NCBI RefSeq assembly: GCF_002970915.1
Contig: NZ_CP027190.1
Location: 2,108,001-2,172,000 of the forward strand
Source: Lactobacillus sp. CBA3605
GTDB taxonomy: Bacteria > Bacillota > Bacilli > Lactobacillales > Lactobacillaceae
DNA length: 64,000 nt
Direction: 5' to 3'
Shown: piece by piece, positions 7,789 through 16,705 of the stretch
Layout: each line of letters begins with the position of its first letter
Numbering within the stretch: the stretch's first letter is position 1
Notes under the pieces: model-generated
Seen by the model: the letters and a program-made list of their open reading frames with translations, nothing else
Database searches by the model: none
What the model was told of the DNA's origin: nothing
Made by a program: the position numbers and the translations under genes

Positions 7789-8364
7789 ATGCCAATGACA
7801 ATGGCTGATTTACATAATGAACAATTGAATTTGCGCCCATTTACAATGGCTGATGAGGCGGATTATTATGAGCTAGTCCGGGAAAAAACCGTGGCGATTA
7901 ACGCTGGCTTTACACCAGTTGCTGGCTTGATGGAGGCCCAATATCTATTAAAGCGGCAGCTAAAATCACCGCAAATTTTTGCAATTGTCTTACAGGCGAC
8001 TGGTAAAGTGATTGGCAGTATCGGGTTGTATGAGCGGATGAATGCCCAAGGTGAACCGGCACCCAGTCAAATGGAGCTAGGCTACATGTTGAACGTGGCC
8101 TACTGGCATCGTGGCTATATGACGGCCGCCGTGCACCTGTTGCAAAGCTATGCCTTTGAAACCCTGACCTTGCAACGACTAACGGCTAGCTGTCTGCAAG
8201 ATAATGTTGCGTCAGCCTTAATCCTGCAACATGCTGGCTTTCGGCAATACGATCAAGTGACCCATCCAGCGTACGCGCAGTTTGGGGCGGGGCAAACCGA
8301 ATTATTTTTTGAGAATGTGCCAACTAAACCAACGACAGGAGATGAGCACGATGCAACTCGCTAA
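7789..8364 (+). CDS. GNAT-family N-acetyltransferase (RimJ/RimL-like)
   Basis: Acetyl-CoA-dependent acetyltransferase of about 191 residues. The start is typical (LNLRPFTMADEADYYELV), followed by the beta-sheet core (KVIGSIGLYER), the acetyl-CoA pyrophosphate-binding region (MLNVAYWHRGYMTAAVHLL) and the C-terminal signature (LTASCLQDNVASALILQHAG, then F), placing it with the RimJ/RimL group that often acetylates ribosomal protein N-termini or small amines. The in-frame start at 7711 overlaps the divergent gene; 7789 follows GGGGTGGGA and fits the promoter. It overlaps the Rrf2 gene by 14 bases. The substrate is unknown. Confidence 0.85.
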   Translation: MPMTMADLHNEQLNLRPFTMADEADYYELVREKTVAINAGFTPVAGLMEAQYLLKRQLKSPQIFAIVLQATGKVIGSIGLYERMNAQGEPAPSQMELGYMLNVAYWHRGYMTAAVHLLQSYAFETLTLQRLTASCLQDNVASALILQHAGFRQYDQVTHPAYAQFGAGQTELFFENVPTKPTTGDEHDATR

Positions 8365-8875
8365 ATCATTTGAGCAAGCGGCTTGTATTTTAGTCTTATT
8401 AGCGACCCAACGGCCCGATATTCCATTGACTGCGGATGTTATCCATGAGCGGATTGGGGGTTCCGCAACCTACATTCGGAAAATTATTCGTAAATTGGTC
8501 GTGGCTGATTTAGTGGCGTCAACGAGTGGTAATAATGGTGGTGTCCAATTGGCACGCTCACCAGAAACGATTACGATTAAAGATGCGGTGTTGGCGATTG
8601 AAGGTCCTATACATACCTTTCCAGACCATGGTTATTTTGATCAAGTCTTTAAGGATGTTGAACCGGTAGCGGATGAAGGCACCAAAGTCGTCAATGCAAT
8701 CTTTTCGCAAGCGGATGACCGTTGGTTAGGCTTTTTAGCGCAACAAAAAATTGCGACGCTCATTAAAGAGTTGTTAGTGGTCGATCAGATTCCAGTCTTG
8801 AATTGGACCAATCAATCGGAGAATAAAATGGGACAATTAAATGAAATTTTGGCGCATTTACGAACGACTAAGTGA
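8351..8875 (+). CDS. Rrf2-family transcriptional regulator
   Basis: Winged-helix regulator of 174 residues. The N-terminal part shows the Rrf2 pattern: an opening helix (FEQAACILVLLATQ), a recognition helix (IGGSATYIRKIIRKLVVADL) and a wing with the typical GNNGGVQLA turn. The three cysteines that bind an iron-sulfur cluster in IscR or NsrR are absent, so it is a cluster-free member such as YwgB or CymR-like proteins. ATG 8351 is chosen because ACAGGAG lies 9 bases before it; ATG 8342 directly abuts that site. It is translationally coupled to the GNAT gene. Confidence 0.85.
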   Translation: MQLAKSFEQAACILVLLATQRPDIPLTADVIHERIGGSATYIRKIIRKLVVADLVASTSGNNGGVQLARSPETITIKDAVLAIEGPIHTFPDHGYFDQVFKDVEPVADEGTKVVNAIFSQADDRWLGFLAQQKIATLIKELLVVDQIPVLNWTNQSENKMGQLNEILAHLRTTK

Positions 8876-8891
8876 GATAAGCTACATACTT

Positions 8892-8917
8892 GGTTGAAAT
8901 TGTATCCGGTTTCAACC
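8892..8917 (+). other. Inverted repeat after the Rrf2 gene
   Basis: GGTTGAAA (8892-8899) and TTTCAACC (8910-8917) form a perfect 8-base stem, closely followed by CCGGCT / AGCCGG. There is no T-tract, so it is a poor intrinsic terminator and may be an operator or an RNA-stabilising hairpin. Confidence 0.4.
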
Positions 8918-9063
8918 GGCTGAGTCGATTAAGCCGGGGTGGACCGCGTTTTTGCTGATATAACAATTCAGAAAACTTTTTTCACAAGTGCCAAAACGCT
9001 GTTATTACGGTGTTATCTGTGATATTCTAACAATAACTTTCACAAAACAGGAGCGAAATAAAA

Positions 9064-10746
9064 ATGGCAGATAAGAAGTATTACGGGGCCGACGCGATTG
9101 TCGACAGTCTTGCAAATCATGACGTCAAGTATGTTTTCGGAATTCCCGGTGCTAAAATTGATCGGGTATTTGAACGACTTGAACATCCGGTTAACCCGAA
9201 GAGTCCCAAGCTGGTGGTCACGCGTCATGAGCAAAATGCAGCCTTTATCGCAGCTGGCATTGGTCGGATCACTGGGAAACCAGGCGTGGTTTTAACGACA
9301 TCTGGACCAGGGGCCAGTAACTTGGCTACCGGTTTAGTGACAGCGACAGCCGAAGGGGATCCCGTGTTGGCCATTTCTGGGCAAGTCCAGCGAGCTGATT
9401 TGTTACGTTTGACCCATCAAAGTATGGATAATGCGGCTTTATTTGAGCCGATTACGAAGTATAGTGCCGAAGTCCAAGAACCCGGCAACTTGTCGGAAGT
9501 GCTTGCGAATGCCTATCAGGAAGCGACTGCGGCCAAGCAGGGGGCCAGCTTCGTAAGTGTGCCGCAAGATGTCACAGATTCTATCGTGCGGACACCAGTG
9601 ATTGAGGCGTTACAAGCGCCTAAATTAGGTCCAGCAAGTCCAGTTGAAGCCACGTTGCTAGCCCAAAAAATTAAAGCTGCCAAACTCCCTGTTCTGTTAG
9701 TTGGGATGCGGGCATCCTCGCCAGAAGTCACGCAAGCAATTCGTAATTTAGTGACGGCGGCCAATCTGCCAGTAGTCGAGACGTTCCAAGCAGCAGGTGT
9801 GATTTCCCGTGATTTAGAATCACAACATTTCTTTGGCCGTGTGGGGTTATTCCGCAACCAACCTGGGGACATGTTGTTGAAAAAGTCTGATTTGGTGATT
9901 GCAGTCGGGTATGACCCAATCGAGTATGAACCGCGTAACTGGAATGCTGAAGGTAAGTCACGTATTGTGGTTGTGGACGACATGCGCGCTGAAATTGATC
10001 ATAACTTCCAACCAGAAACCGAATTAGTGGGAGATATTGCGCAAACGTTAGATTTCTTATTACCCTATATGAAGGGCTACGATATTAGTGATGAGTCCAA
10101 AGACTATTTAAAAGAATTACAAGAAAAATTAAAAACGCGTGATTTTGTCCCAAATATTGATGAAAATTCAGGACTGAACCATCCGTTGTCGGTCATTGCT
10201 GCACTACAACAACGAGTGACAGATGAGATGACGGTGACTGTGGATGTTGGGAGCTTCTATATCTGGATGGCGCGTCATTTTCGGAGTTATGAACCACGGC
10301 ATCTCTTATTTAGTAATGGGATGCAAACACTAGGGGTTGCTTTGCCATGGGCCATTGCGGCGGCCTTAGTTCGACCGAATACGCAGATTGTATCCGTATC
10401 GGGTGATGGTGGCTTTCTCTTTTCAGGTCAAGAACTTGAAACGGCGGTACGGTTGAAGCTGAATATCGTCCATTTGATTTGGAATGATGGCAATTATGAT
10501 ATGGTCAAATTCCAAGAAGAAATGAAATACGGTGAAGATGCGGCGGTTAGTTTTGGACCGGTTGATTTTGTGAAATACGCTGAGAGTTTTGGTGCCACTG
10601 GGTTACGGGTCAATAAGCCCGGTGAGTTAGAACAAGTTTTAGATACAGCTTTTAAAACAGCCGGTCCGGTCATTGTGGATATTCCAATTGATTATTCTGA
10701 TAATCAAGCTTTGGGCCAAACGATGTTACCAGATCAATTTTATTAA
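9064..10746 (+). CDS. alsS: Catabolic acetolactate synthase
   Basis: Thiamine diphosphate enzyme of 560 residues that condenses two pyruvates to 2-acetolactate and CO2, feeding acetoin and diacetyl formation and relieving acid stress. The N-terminal PYR domain has the catalytic glutamate in TRHEQNAAF (E56) and the signature [20 protein letters not shown]. The PP domain has the cofactor motif [10 protein letters not shown] (about residue 446) ending with WNDGNYD. The sequence follows AlsS of Bacillus more closely than pyruvate oxidase or IlvB, and no small regulatory subunit gene is adjacent, as expected for the FAD-independent catabolic form. ATG 9064 follows CAGGAG. The gene is monocistronic. 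Confidence 0.92.
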   Translation: MADKKYYGADAIVDSLANHDVKYVFGIPGAKIDRVFERLEHPVNPKSPKLVVTRHEQNAAFIAAGIGRITGKPGVVLTTSGPGASNLATGLVTATAEGDPVLAISGQVQRADLLRLTHQSMDNAALFEPITKYSAEVQEPGNLSEVLANAYQEATAAKQGASFVSVPQDVTDSIVRTPVIEALQAPKLGPASPVEATLLAQKIKAAKLPVLLVGMRASSPEVTQAIRNLVTAANLPVVETFQAAGVISRDLESQHFFGRVGLFRNQPGDMLLKKSDLVIAVGYDPIEYEPRNWNAEGKSRIVVVDDMRAEIDHNFQPETELVGDIAQTLDFLLPYMKGYDISDESKDYLKELQEKLKTRDFVPNIDENSGLNHPLSVIAALQQRVTDEMTVTVDVGSFYIWMARHFRSYEPRHLLFSNGMQTLGVALPWAIAAALVRPNTQIVSVSGDGGFLFSGQELETAVRLKLNIVHLIWNDGNYDMVKFQEEMKYGEDAAVSFGPVDFVKYAESFGATGLRVNKPGELEQVLDTAFKTAGPVIVDIPIDYSDNQALGQTMLPDQFY

Positions 10747-10766
10747 ACTGTAACACGCTAACAGAG

Positions 10767-10795
10767 TTGTCAAACCTAACTGGGTTTTGTATAAT
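10767..10795 (+). promoter_or_regulatory. Promoter of lysP
   Basis: TTGTCA (10767-10772) and TATAAT (10790-10795) with a 17-base spacer, directly upstream of the lysine riboswitch. Confidence 0.8.
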
Positions 10796-10807
10796 GATTG
10801 AGTATAT

Positions 10808-11057
10808 CGAAAGAAGAGGACGCGATTAACAAGAGTAGCTGATTGGAGGCGGGTAACCGCTAGTGATAATCAGTGAAAGGGGCAATCGCCGAAATGGTTC
10901 TGACTGTTACCAGTTGGACCGTTGGGCCTTGGTTGAATAAATCAAGGACTGTCGCAACTTAAGTTTAAGTTGCGGGGCGCTATCGACGATGAAATCAGCA
11001 TTAACAGGCCATCTGATTTAAAGTCTTTTTGCGCACTTTGCGAAAGGACTTTTTTAT
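10808..11057 (+). promoter_or_regulatory. Lysine riboswitch (L box) with terminator
   Basis: Conserved L-box elements are present in order: AAGAAGAGGACGCG, then AAGAGTAGCTGAT, then GTGAAAGGGGCAATCGCCGAA, then the ACCGTTGGGCC region and a P5 hairpin CGCAACTTAAG / CTTAAACTTAAGTTGCG (10951-10977). These are the hallmarks of the lysine aptamer. An intrinsic terminator follows (AAAGTC to GGACTTTTTT, 11020-11057). Lysine binding should favour the terminator and shut off the lysine permease. The downstream gene being lysP confirms the call. The exact aptamer ends are approximate. Confidence 0.9.
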
Positions 11058-11127
11058 TTTTGGTCTTGAAAAAACTGAATCGGTGTGAACACTTTTAGAT
11101 ATAAATCAGATTTTTGGAGGTTGCCGC

Positions 11128-12576
11128 ATGGCAGAAGAACAACATCACGAGGTCCATCGTGATTTAAAGACGCGTCATTTATCAATGATTGCGTTAGGAG
11201 GCAGTATTGGAACGGGGTTGTTTGTAGCCTCGGGGTCCGCAATTTCAACTGCTGGGCCTGGCGGCGCGTTACTCGCATACGTTGGGATTGGCATTATGGT
11301 TTACTTCCTAATGACCAGTTTGGGCGAAATGGCGACTTATTTACCCGTATCGGGGTCATTTTCCACTTATGCCACCAAATTTGTCGATCCAGCACTAGGT
11401 TTTGCCATGGGTTGGAACTATTGGTTTAATTGGGCTATTACGTTAGCGGTGGATATTAGTACCGCAGCCATCGTTATGCGATTTTGGTTACCTAACGTAC
11501 CCGGTTGGATTTTCAGTCTCATCGCATTAGTCTTGATTTTCATCATCAATGCGTTATCGGTTCGTTCGTTTGGCGAGACTGAATATTGGTTATCCTTGAT
11601 TAAAGTGATTACCGTATTGGTGTTCTTGGTTGTTGGTGTATTAACGATTCTTGGCATTATGGGCGGTCATGCAACTGGGTTGAGTAACTTTACTGTCAAG
11701 AAAGCGCCATTTGTCGGTGGGATTCCGACGATTCTGAGTGTGTTTGTTGTTGCTGGTTTTTCGTTCCAAGGGACGGAATTAATCGGGATTACGGCGGGGG
11801 AATCCGCAACTCCAGAAAAAAGTATCCCAGCGGCGATTAAACAAGTTTTTTGGCGTATCTTACTGTTTTACATTTTAGCAATTTTCGTGATTGCAGCGAT
11901 TATTCCGTATACGTCGAAGGATCTATTGGGTTCATCGGCCAGTGATATTGCGATTAGTCCCTTTACCTTAGTCTTTAAGCGAGCAGGCTTAGCGGCGGCG
12001 GCAAGTTTGATGAACGCCGTGATTTTAACTTCGGTTCTGTCGGCTGCAAATTCTGGGATGTATGCGTCAACACGGATGCTATATTCATTGTCGTTACAAG
12101 GCTATGCACCCAAAACTTTTGGGCGGACCAATCGCCATGGTATTCCGATGATGGCATTACTCGGGACAGCGTTTGTTGGACTCCTAACCTTCCTATCTAG
12201 TTTGTCGGGGGGGCGGATTTATATCTTCCTCGTTTCGGCCAGTGGGTTAACCGGGTTCATTGCTTGGCTCGGAATTGCCATCTCACATTTGCGGTTTCGG
12301 CGGGCCTTTATTAAGCAGGGCCATCAACTGAGCGAGTTGCGGTATCATGCTAAGCTCTTTCCGTTCGGGCCATTGTTCGCCTTTTTCCTCTGTTTAGTGG
12401 TTATTGTGGGTCAAGACTTACATTCCTTTGCCACTTGGGATTGGCAAGCCATTGGGATTACTTACATGAGTATTCCGTTGTTTATCGTGTTATTTGTGTA
12501 TTATAAGATCCGGCATCATACAAAAATGGTTCCTTTGGATCAAGTTGATTTATCAAAACATCATTTAGATAAGTAG
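11128..12576 (+). CDS. lysP: Lysine-specific permease (APC superfamily)
   Basis: Twelve-helix amino acid permease of 482 residues that imports lysine with protons. It carries the family signature LSMIALGGSIGTGLFVASG at residues 18-36, then GPGGALLAYVGIGIMVYFL, and GFSFQGTELIGITAGES in the middle. The match to E. coli LysP runs almost the full length, including RMLYSL and TGFIAWLGIAISHLRFRR. Substrate assignment is strengthened by the lysine riboswitch immediately upstream. TTTTGGAGGTTGCCGC precedes ATG 11128. It is monocistronic with a terminator. Confidence 0.95.
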   Translation: MAEEQHHEVHRDLKTRHLSMIALGGSIGTGLFVASGSAISTAGPGGALLAYVGIGIMVYFLMTSLGEMATYLPVSGSFSTYATKFVDPALGFAMGWNYWFNWAITLAVDISTAAIVMRFWLPNVPGWIFSLIALVLIFIINALSVRSFGETEYWLSLIKVITVLVFLVVGVLTILGIMGGHATGLSNFTVKKAPFVGGIPTILSVFVVAGFSFQGTELIGITAGESATPEKSIPAAIKQVFWRILLFYILAIFVIAAIIPYTSKDLLGSSASDIAISPFTLVFKRAGLAAAASLMNAVILTSVLSAANSGMYASTRMLYSLSLQGYAPKTFGRTNRHGIPMMALLGTAFVGLLTFLSSLSGGRIYIFLVSASGLTGFIAWLGIAISHLRFRRAFIKQGHQLSELRYHAKLFPFGPLFAFFLCLVVIVGQDLHSFATWDWQAIGITYMSIPLFIVLFVYYKIRHHTKMVPLDQVDLSKHHLDK

Positions 12577-12582
12577 CGAATT

Positions 12583-12613
12583 AGGATTGGGACCGAGGTC
12601 GCAATCCTTTTTT
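12583..12613 (+). terminator. Intrinsic terminator of lysP
   Basis: AGGATTG and CAATCCTTTTTTT enclose GGACCGAGGTCG. Good stem and T-tract 8 bases after the stop codon. Confidence 0.8.
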
Positions 12614-12718
12614 GTAATTGGACGAGTGTCACCAGAAAAACTTAAAATTATCGCAAAAAAGTCATGTTATGCGGTCGTGCCCGGTTAAGTGTGCTAATCT
12701 AAATTAGAAAGGCAGCGA

Positions 12719-13492
12719 GTGAATATGTTGAGAGAAAGTGTTTTGAAAAGTTTAGTAGTCGTTTCAATAGTGGGAATCCTAAGTGGCTGTTCGGCCACCG
12801 GCACGAAGCAAAAAAGTTCGGCAACCAGTCAAAGTACCACGAAGACCTTAACCAAGCGGCAAAAGTTGATTCAGGCGTTACCTAAGGGCGTTAAGTCGAC
12901 TGATAGTGACTTGTTTTTGGTCAATAAGTGGCATAAGTATGATGAATTGACCTTTACCAAAGGGTCAATTAATGGCATTCCCGTCCGGCAGTCGGTCGTT
13001 AAACCAATGACAGCCTTTTTAAATGGTGCCAAAAAAGCAGGTTACCCAGCAACAATTGTGTCTGGGTATCGTTCTGTGGCTTATCAAAAGCAGGTTTGGA
13101 ATGACTCGATCAAGACGTATGAGTCACAAGGCAAGACCGCTAAGCAAGCGTTGAAGTTGACCCAAGAATACGTTGCGGTACCACGTGGAAGTGAACATCA
13201 GACCGGATTAGCTGCGGATATTATAAATACCAAATGGTTTAATGCCAACGGTAGCCAACTGTTATCATCATCAGATAAAGCAGCGGGACAAAAATGGTTG
13301 ATTAACCACGCGGTCGATTATGGGTTGATTCTTCGTTTCCCTAAGACGGGCGAAAAATCGACGGGCATTGACTATGAGTCCTGGCATTTCCGTTATGTTG
13401 GTAAAGCGAGTGCGGCCTTTATAGTTAAGCATCACTTAACCTTGGAACAATATGTGACTTTATTGCAGGCGCGTGAAAGTGCGACCAAGTAA
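12719..13492 (+). CDS. VanY-like D-alanyl-D-alanine carboxypeptidase lipoprotein
   Basis: Surface lipoprotein of about 257 residues with a lipobox (ILSGC) after a hydrophobic signal sequence, then a Ser/Thr/Lys-rich linker and a peptidase M15B domain. Zinc and catalytic motifs are visible: SGYRSVAYQKQVW, SEHQTGLAADI (S-x-H-x6-D) and ESWHFRYVG. It would trim the terminal D-alanine from peptidoglycan stem peptides outside the membrane. GTG 12719 has AAAGG six bases upstream; ATG 12725, two codons on, is an equal alternative. No van cluster is present, so this is wall remodelling and not glycopeptide resistance. Confidence 0.87.
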   Translation: MNMLRESVLKSLVVVSIVGILSGCSATGTKQKSSATSQSTTKTLTKRQKLIQALPKGVKSTDSDLFLVNKWHKYDELTFTKGSINGIPVRQSVVKPMTAFLNGAKKAGYPATIVSGYRSVAYQKQVWNDSIKTYESQGKTAKQALKLTQEYVAVPRGSEHQTGLAADIINTKWFNANGSQLLSSSDKAAGQKWLINHAVDYGLILRFPKTGEKSTGIDYESWHFRYVGKASAAFIVKHHLTLEQYVTLLQARESATK

Positions 13493-13592
13493 TTTTTGAC
13501 TAGATATTGCATTTTGACATGGGTGTGCGTACAATATGTAGTGTTGCTTTGAAAGCTAATTAAAAACGGACGTGAATAAAGGAGAGAACCCC

Positions 13593-14228
13593 ATGCTTGT
13601 AATGTCAGGAACAATTGGTGCCGGGAAGACGAGTTTAACGCACCTAGTTGCGGATCATTTTGATTCAACTGCGTTTTACGAATCCGTCGATGACAATACT
13701 ATTTTGCCATTATTTTATAAGAATCCTAAGAAGTACGCATTTTTACTCCAAATCTATTTTTTAAATAAACGATTAGGCAGTATCAAGTCGGCTTTTACAA
13801 ACGATTTAGATGTCTTAGATCGATCAATTTTTGAAGATTCGTTGTTATTCCATTTAAACGGTGACTTAGGCCGGGCGACGAGTACGGAAGTTGATATTTA
13901 CGATTCTTTATTAGATAACATGATGCAGGAATTGCCGGAAGCTGAGCATCAAAAAAGTCCTGATTTATTGATTCATATCAATATTTCGTTTGAAACGATG
14001 TTGAAACGAATCCAAATGCGGGGCCGCTCTTACGAACAGATTGATCAAGATCCAGACTTATACCACTACTACGAAACGCTAAATGCTCGTTATGCTAAGT
14101 GGTATGCCGATTACGATCGGAGCCCCAAAATGCAAATTGACGGGGACGAATTGGACTTTGTGGCTGATCCTGTTGCTCGCCAGACGGTGTTAACAATGAT
14201 TGACGACCGGGTGAAGGCCTTAAGCTAA
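13593..14228 (+). CDS. Deoxynucleoside kinase (deoxyadenosine/deoxyguanosine type)
   Basis: Cytoplasmic kinase of 211 residues that phosphorylates deoxynucleosides for dNTP salvage. The P-loop is SGTIGAGKTSL near the N-terminus, followed by the substrate-binding FYESVDDNTILPLFY and the DRSIFED motif typical of the dNK family, and an arginine-rich lid (KRIQMRGR). It matches Lactobacillus dAK/dGK enzymes closely. The frame extends to 13572, but AAAGGAGAG sits just before ATG 13593. In lactobacilli two such kinases usually occur as a tandem pair; only one is present here. Confidence 0.88.
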   Translation: MLVMSGTIGAGKTSLTHLVADHFDSTAFYESVDDNTILPLFYKNPKKYAFLLQIYFLNKRLGSIKSAFTNDLDVLDRSIFEDSLLFHLNGDLGRATSTEVDIYDSLLDNMMQELPEAEHQKSPDLLIHINISFETMLKRIQMRGRSYEQIDQDPDLYHYYETLNARYAKWYADYDRSPKMQIDGDELDFVADPVARQTVLTMIDDRVKALS

Positions 14229-14233
14229 GCCAG

Positions 14234-14262
14234 TTGCCTTTTAGTGGGGAATGTCTTATAGT
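14234..14262 (+). promoter_or_regulatory. Promoter of serS
   Basis: TTGCCT (14234-14239) and TATAGT (14257-14262) with a 17-base spacer, immediately upstream of the T-box leader. Confidence 0.7.
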
Positions 14263-14267
14263 GATAG

Positions 14268-14487
14268 CAGTATATTAAACACGGCGCGTTTAAAGTAGAC
14301 AGTCAGAGAACCGGTGGTTGGTGTGAACCGGTAGTCGAAACTCCGACGCGACAAAGTGGGCAGGTAATACTGCACGGCTAAGCCGTTATCCGATTGAGGG
14401 CAGGATGAGTGCATCATCCTGAACTTGGGTGGTACCGCGAATAACAGTCTTTTCGTCCCAATTTAGGGATGCGAAGACTGTTTTTTT
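14268..14487 (+). promoter_or_regulatory. T-box leader (serine-responsive) with terminator
   Basis: The T-box sequence TGGGTGGTACCGCG is at 14426-14439, followed by the terminator whose arms are AACAGTCTTTTCGTCCC and GGGATGCGAAGACTGTTTTTTT (14443-14487). Upstream is a long stem I region containing AGAGAACCGGTGG / GTGAACCGGTAG and a likely specifier TCC (14342-14344), a serine codon. Uncharged tRNA-Ser would bind and favour readthrough into serS. The specifier assignment is inferred from position. Confidence 0.92.
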
Positions 14488-14514
14488 ATCATTATTTTCA
14501 AGGAGGATTTTAAC

Positions 14515-15792
14515 ATGTTAGATGTAAAAATGATTCGACAACAACCAGATTTTGTTAAGGAACAGCTTGGGCACCGCGGGGTCGCAGCTAGTCAGATTGA
14601 TGATTTGATTCAGGCTGACGCTGATCGACGAGCTTTGATTTTGAAGAGTGAACAATTGAAGTCCACGCGAAATCAAGTTTCCGGTGAAATCTCACAGTTG
14701 AAGCGGCAAAAAGCGGATGCCAGTGCGCCAATCGCTGAAATGCAAAAAGTGAGCGCTGAAATTAAGGCGTTAGATGAAGACCGACGGCAAGCTGCGGCTA
14801 AGGTGCAAGATTTAGCGGCACACTTACCTAATATGCCCCATCCAGATGTCCCAATTAGTTTAGATGAAGACGATGCAGTCGAATTACGGCGAATTGGGAC
14901 GCCCCGTCAATTTGATTTTGAACCCAAAGCTCATTGGGAATTAGGTGAAGCGCTGGGGATCTTAGATTTTGAACGGGGCGCCAAAGTTTCCGGGAGTCGC
15001 TTCTTATATTATGTTGGCGATGGTGCCAAACTTGAACGGGCTGTTTATAACTTTTTCTTGGATCAGCATGAAGCTGAAGGCTACACCGAAATCTTACCCC
15101 CTTACATGGTGACGGATGAATCCATGTATGGAACGGGACAATTTCCTAAGTTTAAAGATGATGCTTTCCGGATTAAGACTCAAGATTTAAGCCTTATTCC
15201 CACGGCTGAAGTGCCATTAGTGAACTATTATCGCGATGAGATTATTCCAAGTGAGAAGTTACCAGTTTACTTCACCGCACTATCACCGGCTTTTCGAGAA
15301 GAAGCGGGGAGTGCTGGCCGTGACACGAAGGGGTTAATACGATTACATCAATTTAATAAAGTTGAAATGGTGAAATTCACTAAACCAGAAGACTCATGGG
15401 ATGAATTGGAAAAGCTAACCAATAATGCGGAATCGTTATTGAAAAAATTGGGATTGCCTTACCATGTCATCACGTTAACGACGGGTGACATGAGCTTTAC
15501 GGCTGCCATGACGCATGATTTGGAAGTCTGGTTCCCAGAACAAAGCAAATATCGTGAAATTTCAAGCTGTTCTAATTGCACCGATTTCCAAGCACGACGG
15601 GCGCACATTCAATATCGTGATGACGATGGTAAGCTCCAATTTGTTCATACGTTGAATGGGAGTGGCTTAGCAGTTGGCCGCACCGTTGCAGCCATCATGG
15701 AAAATTATCAAAATGCGGATGGCTCAATCACTATTCCAGATGTACTAGTGCCATATATGCATGGTAAGACGCAGATTACAGCACGAGCTTAA
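14515..15792 (+). CDS. serS: Seryl-tRNA synthetase
   Basis: Class II synthetase of 425 residues charging tRNA-Ser. Residues 1-110 form the helical arm that grips the long variable arm of the tRNA. The catalytic core has motif 2 ([20 protein letters not shown]) and motif 3 ([19 protein letters not shown]), with the serine-site [10 protein letters not shown]. Length matches the family. CAAGGAGGATTTTAAC precedes ATG 14515. The T-box leader ties expression to serine tRNA charging. Confidence 0.97.
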   Translation: MLDVKMIRQQPDFVKEQLGHRGVAASQIDDLIQADADRRALILKSEQLKSTRNQVSGEISQLKRQKADASAPIAEMQKVSAEIKALDEDRRQAAAKVQDLAAHLPNMPHPDVPISLDEDDAVELRRIGTPRQFDFEPKAHWELGEALGILDFERGAKVSGSRFLYYVGDGAKLERAVYNFFLDQHEAEGYTEILPPYMVTDESMYGTGQFPKFKDDAFRIKTQDLSLIPTAEVPLVNYYRDEIIPSEKLPVYFTALSPAFREEAGSAGRDTKGLIRLHQFNKVEMVKFTKPEDSWDELEKLTNNAESLLKKLGLPYHVITLTTGDMSFTAAMTHDLEVWFPEQSKYREISSCSNCTDFQARRAHIQYRDDDGKLQFVHTLNGSGLAVGRTVAAIMENYQNADGSITIPDVLVPYMHGKTQITARA

Positions 15793-15836
15793 GTTGCGTT
15801 GAGACCGTATTAAGGTGCTTAGAGATAAAAGCTACT

Positions 15837-15865
15837 GAAAAGATCGCAATTTTTGCGGTCTTTTT
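15837..15865 (+). terminator. Intrinsic terminator of serS
   Basis: AAAAGATCGCAA and TTGCGGTCTTTTT pair tightly 45 bases after the stop codon. Confidence 0.8.
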
Positions 15866-16138
15866 GTATGCCATCAAATGCTGGTATAAGTGTGATTGAC
15901 GCAGTGATTAGGGCAGCTGAACCCGATGGAAATTACTTTTTTTAAAATTAGGGGTTCCCATGATTTATCTCGAGTGCTATAATATTTCTTGTCGGAAAAA
16001 TATGCGTTAAAAAGTATATTTATCCATTAAATTTAAAAATATGTTGACAATTATTCAACCGAATGATAAAGTTAAATAGTTGTCATGGCGTACCGGTAAG
16101 CACTGCTTGTACCGACAACAAGGCATGATTAATTTCAT
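15866..16138 (+). promoter_or_regulatory. Upstream region and promoter of the tRNA cluster
   Basis: TTGACA (16044-16049) and TAAAGT (16067-16072) are 17 bases apart, ahead of tRNA-Leu. The leader carries a small hairpin, CGGTAAGCA / TGCTTGTACCG (near 16089-16114), perhaps a processing signal. Nothing coding was seen between the serS terminator and the promoter. Confidence 0.65.
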
Positions 16139-16220
16139 GCGGGTGTGGCGGAACTGGCAGACGCGCTAGATTTAGGTTCTAGTGTCTTACGACGTGGGGG
16201 TTCGAGTCCCTTCACCCGCA
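16139..16220 (+). tRNA. tRNA-Leu(TAG)
   Basis: Acceptor GCGGGTG / CACCCGC pairs, with discriminator A. The anticodon loop TTTAGGT sits between CTAGA and TCTAG and gives TAG. A long variable arm is present, as for class II tRNAs. The CCA end is not encoded. Confidence 0.95.
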
Positions 16221-16223
16221 TAT

Positions 16224-16296
16224 GCCGACTTAGCTCAGTTGGCAGAGCATCTCACTAGTAATGAGGAGGTCGGAGGTTCGAATCCTCTAGTCGGCA
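16224..16296 (+). tRNA. tRNA-Thr(AGT)
   Basis: Acceptor GCCGACT / AGTCGGC and D stem GCTC / GAGC are intact. The anticodon stem TCTCA / TGAGG encloses the loop CTAGTAA, which places AGT (16257-16259) as the anticodon. A34 must be edited to inosine to read ACC as well as ACT. The CCA end is not encoded. Confidence 0.92.
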
Positions 16297-16319
16297 TTTT
16301 ACAATTTAATACTTATTTT

Positions 16320-16391
16320 GCGGAAGTAGTTCAGTGGTAGAACATCACCTTGCCATGGTGGGGGTCGCGGGTTCGAATCCCGTCTTCCGCT
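16320..16391 (+). tRNA. tRNA-Gly(GCC)
   Basis: Acceptor GCGGAAG / CTTCCGC with discriminator T. The anticodon loop TTGCCAT lies between TCACC and GGTGG, giving GCC. The CCA end is not encoded. Confidence 0.95.
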
Positions 16392-16399
16392 TTTAATTT

Positions 16400-16485
16400 G
16401 CCGGGGTGGCGGAATTGGCAGACGCACAGGACTTAAAATCCTGCGGTTAGTGATAACCGTACCGGTTCGATCCCGGTCCTCGGCA
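16400..16485 (+). tRNA. tRNA-Leu(TAA)
   Basis: Acceptor GCCGGGG / CCTCGGC with one G-T pair. The anticodon loop CTTAAAA lies between CAGGA and TCCTG, giving TAA. A long variable arm (CGGTTAGTGATAACCG) is present. The CCA end is not encoded. Confidence 0.95.
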
Positions 16486-16494
16486 TTTTAATTT

Positions 16495-16568
16495 GCACCC
16501 ATAGCGCAATTGGATAGAGTGTCTGACTACGAATCAGAAGGTTGTAGGTTCGACTCCTACTGGGTGCA
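16495..16568 (+). tRNA. tRNA-Arg(ACG)
   Basis: Acceptor GCACCCA / TGGGTGC. The anticodon loop CTACGAA lies between TCTGA and TCAGA, giving ACG, which is converted to ICG by TadA in bacteria. The CCA end is not encoded. Confidence 0.95.
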
Positions 16569-16576
16569 TTAGTTAT

Positions 16577-16650
16577 CGGGAAATAGCTCAGCTTGGTAGA
16601 GCACCTGGTTTGGGACCAGGGGGTCGCAGGTTCGAATCCTGTTTTCCCGA
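16577..16650 (+). tRNA. tRNA-Pro(TGG)
   Basis: Acceptor CGGGAAA / TTTCCCG. The anticodon loop TTTGGGA lies between CCTGG and CCAGG, giving TGG. The CCA end is not encoded. Nearly identical to the second tRNA-Pro downstream except in the anticodon arm. Confidence 0.95.
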
Positions 16651-16660
16651 TCGATTAAAA

Positions 16661-16694
16661 CAGTCTTAGTTAATTTAACTAGGGCTTTTTATTT
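16661..16694 (+). terminator. Intrinsic terminator between the two tRNA-Pro genes
   Basis: AGTCTTAGTTAA and TTAACTAGGGCTTTTT pair with two G-T wobbles and end in a T-tract. It would end the six-gene tRNA transcript before the last tRNA gene. Confidence 0.6.
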
Positions 16695-16705
16695 AAACTT
16701 TTTAA

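Noticed and set aside
8916..8937. Terminator CCGGCT / AGCCGG after the Rrf2 gene
   Set aside because: There is no T-tract after the stem, so it is noted only as an inverted repeat region.
9001..9060. Rex operator upstream of alsS
   Set aside because: Only isolated half-sites (TTTCACAA and similar) were found, with no properly spaced inverted partner.
9064..10746. Pyruvate oxidase or anabolic acetolactate synthase
   Set aside because: The motif series follows AlsS, no small regulatory subunit gene is adjacent, and pyruvate oxidase signatures are not evident.
12719..13492. Vancomycin-resistance VanY
   Set aside because: No vanHAX or vanRS genes are near, and M15B carboxypeptidase lipoproteins are common in lactobacilli.
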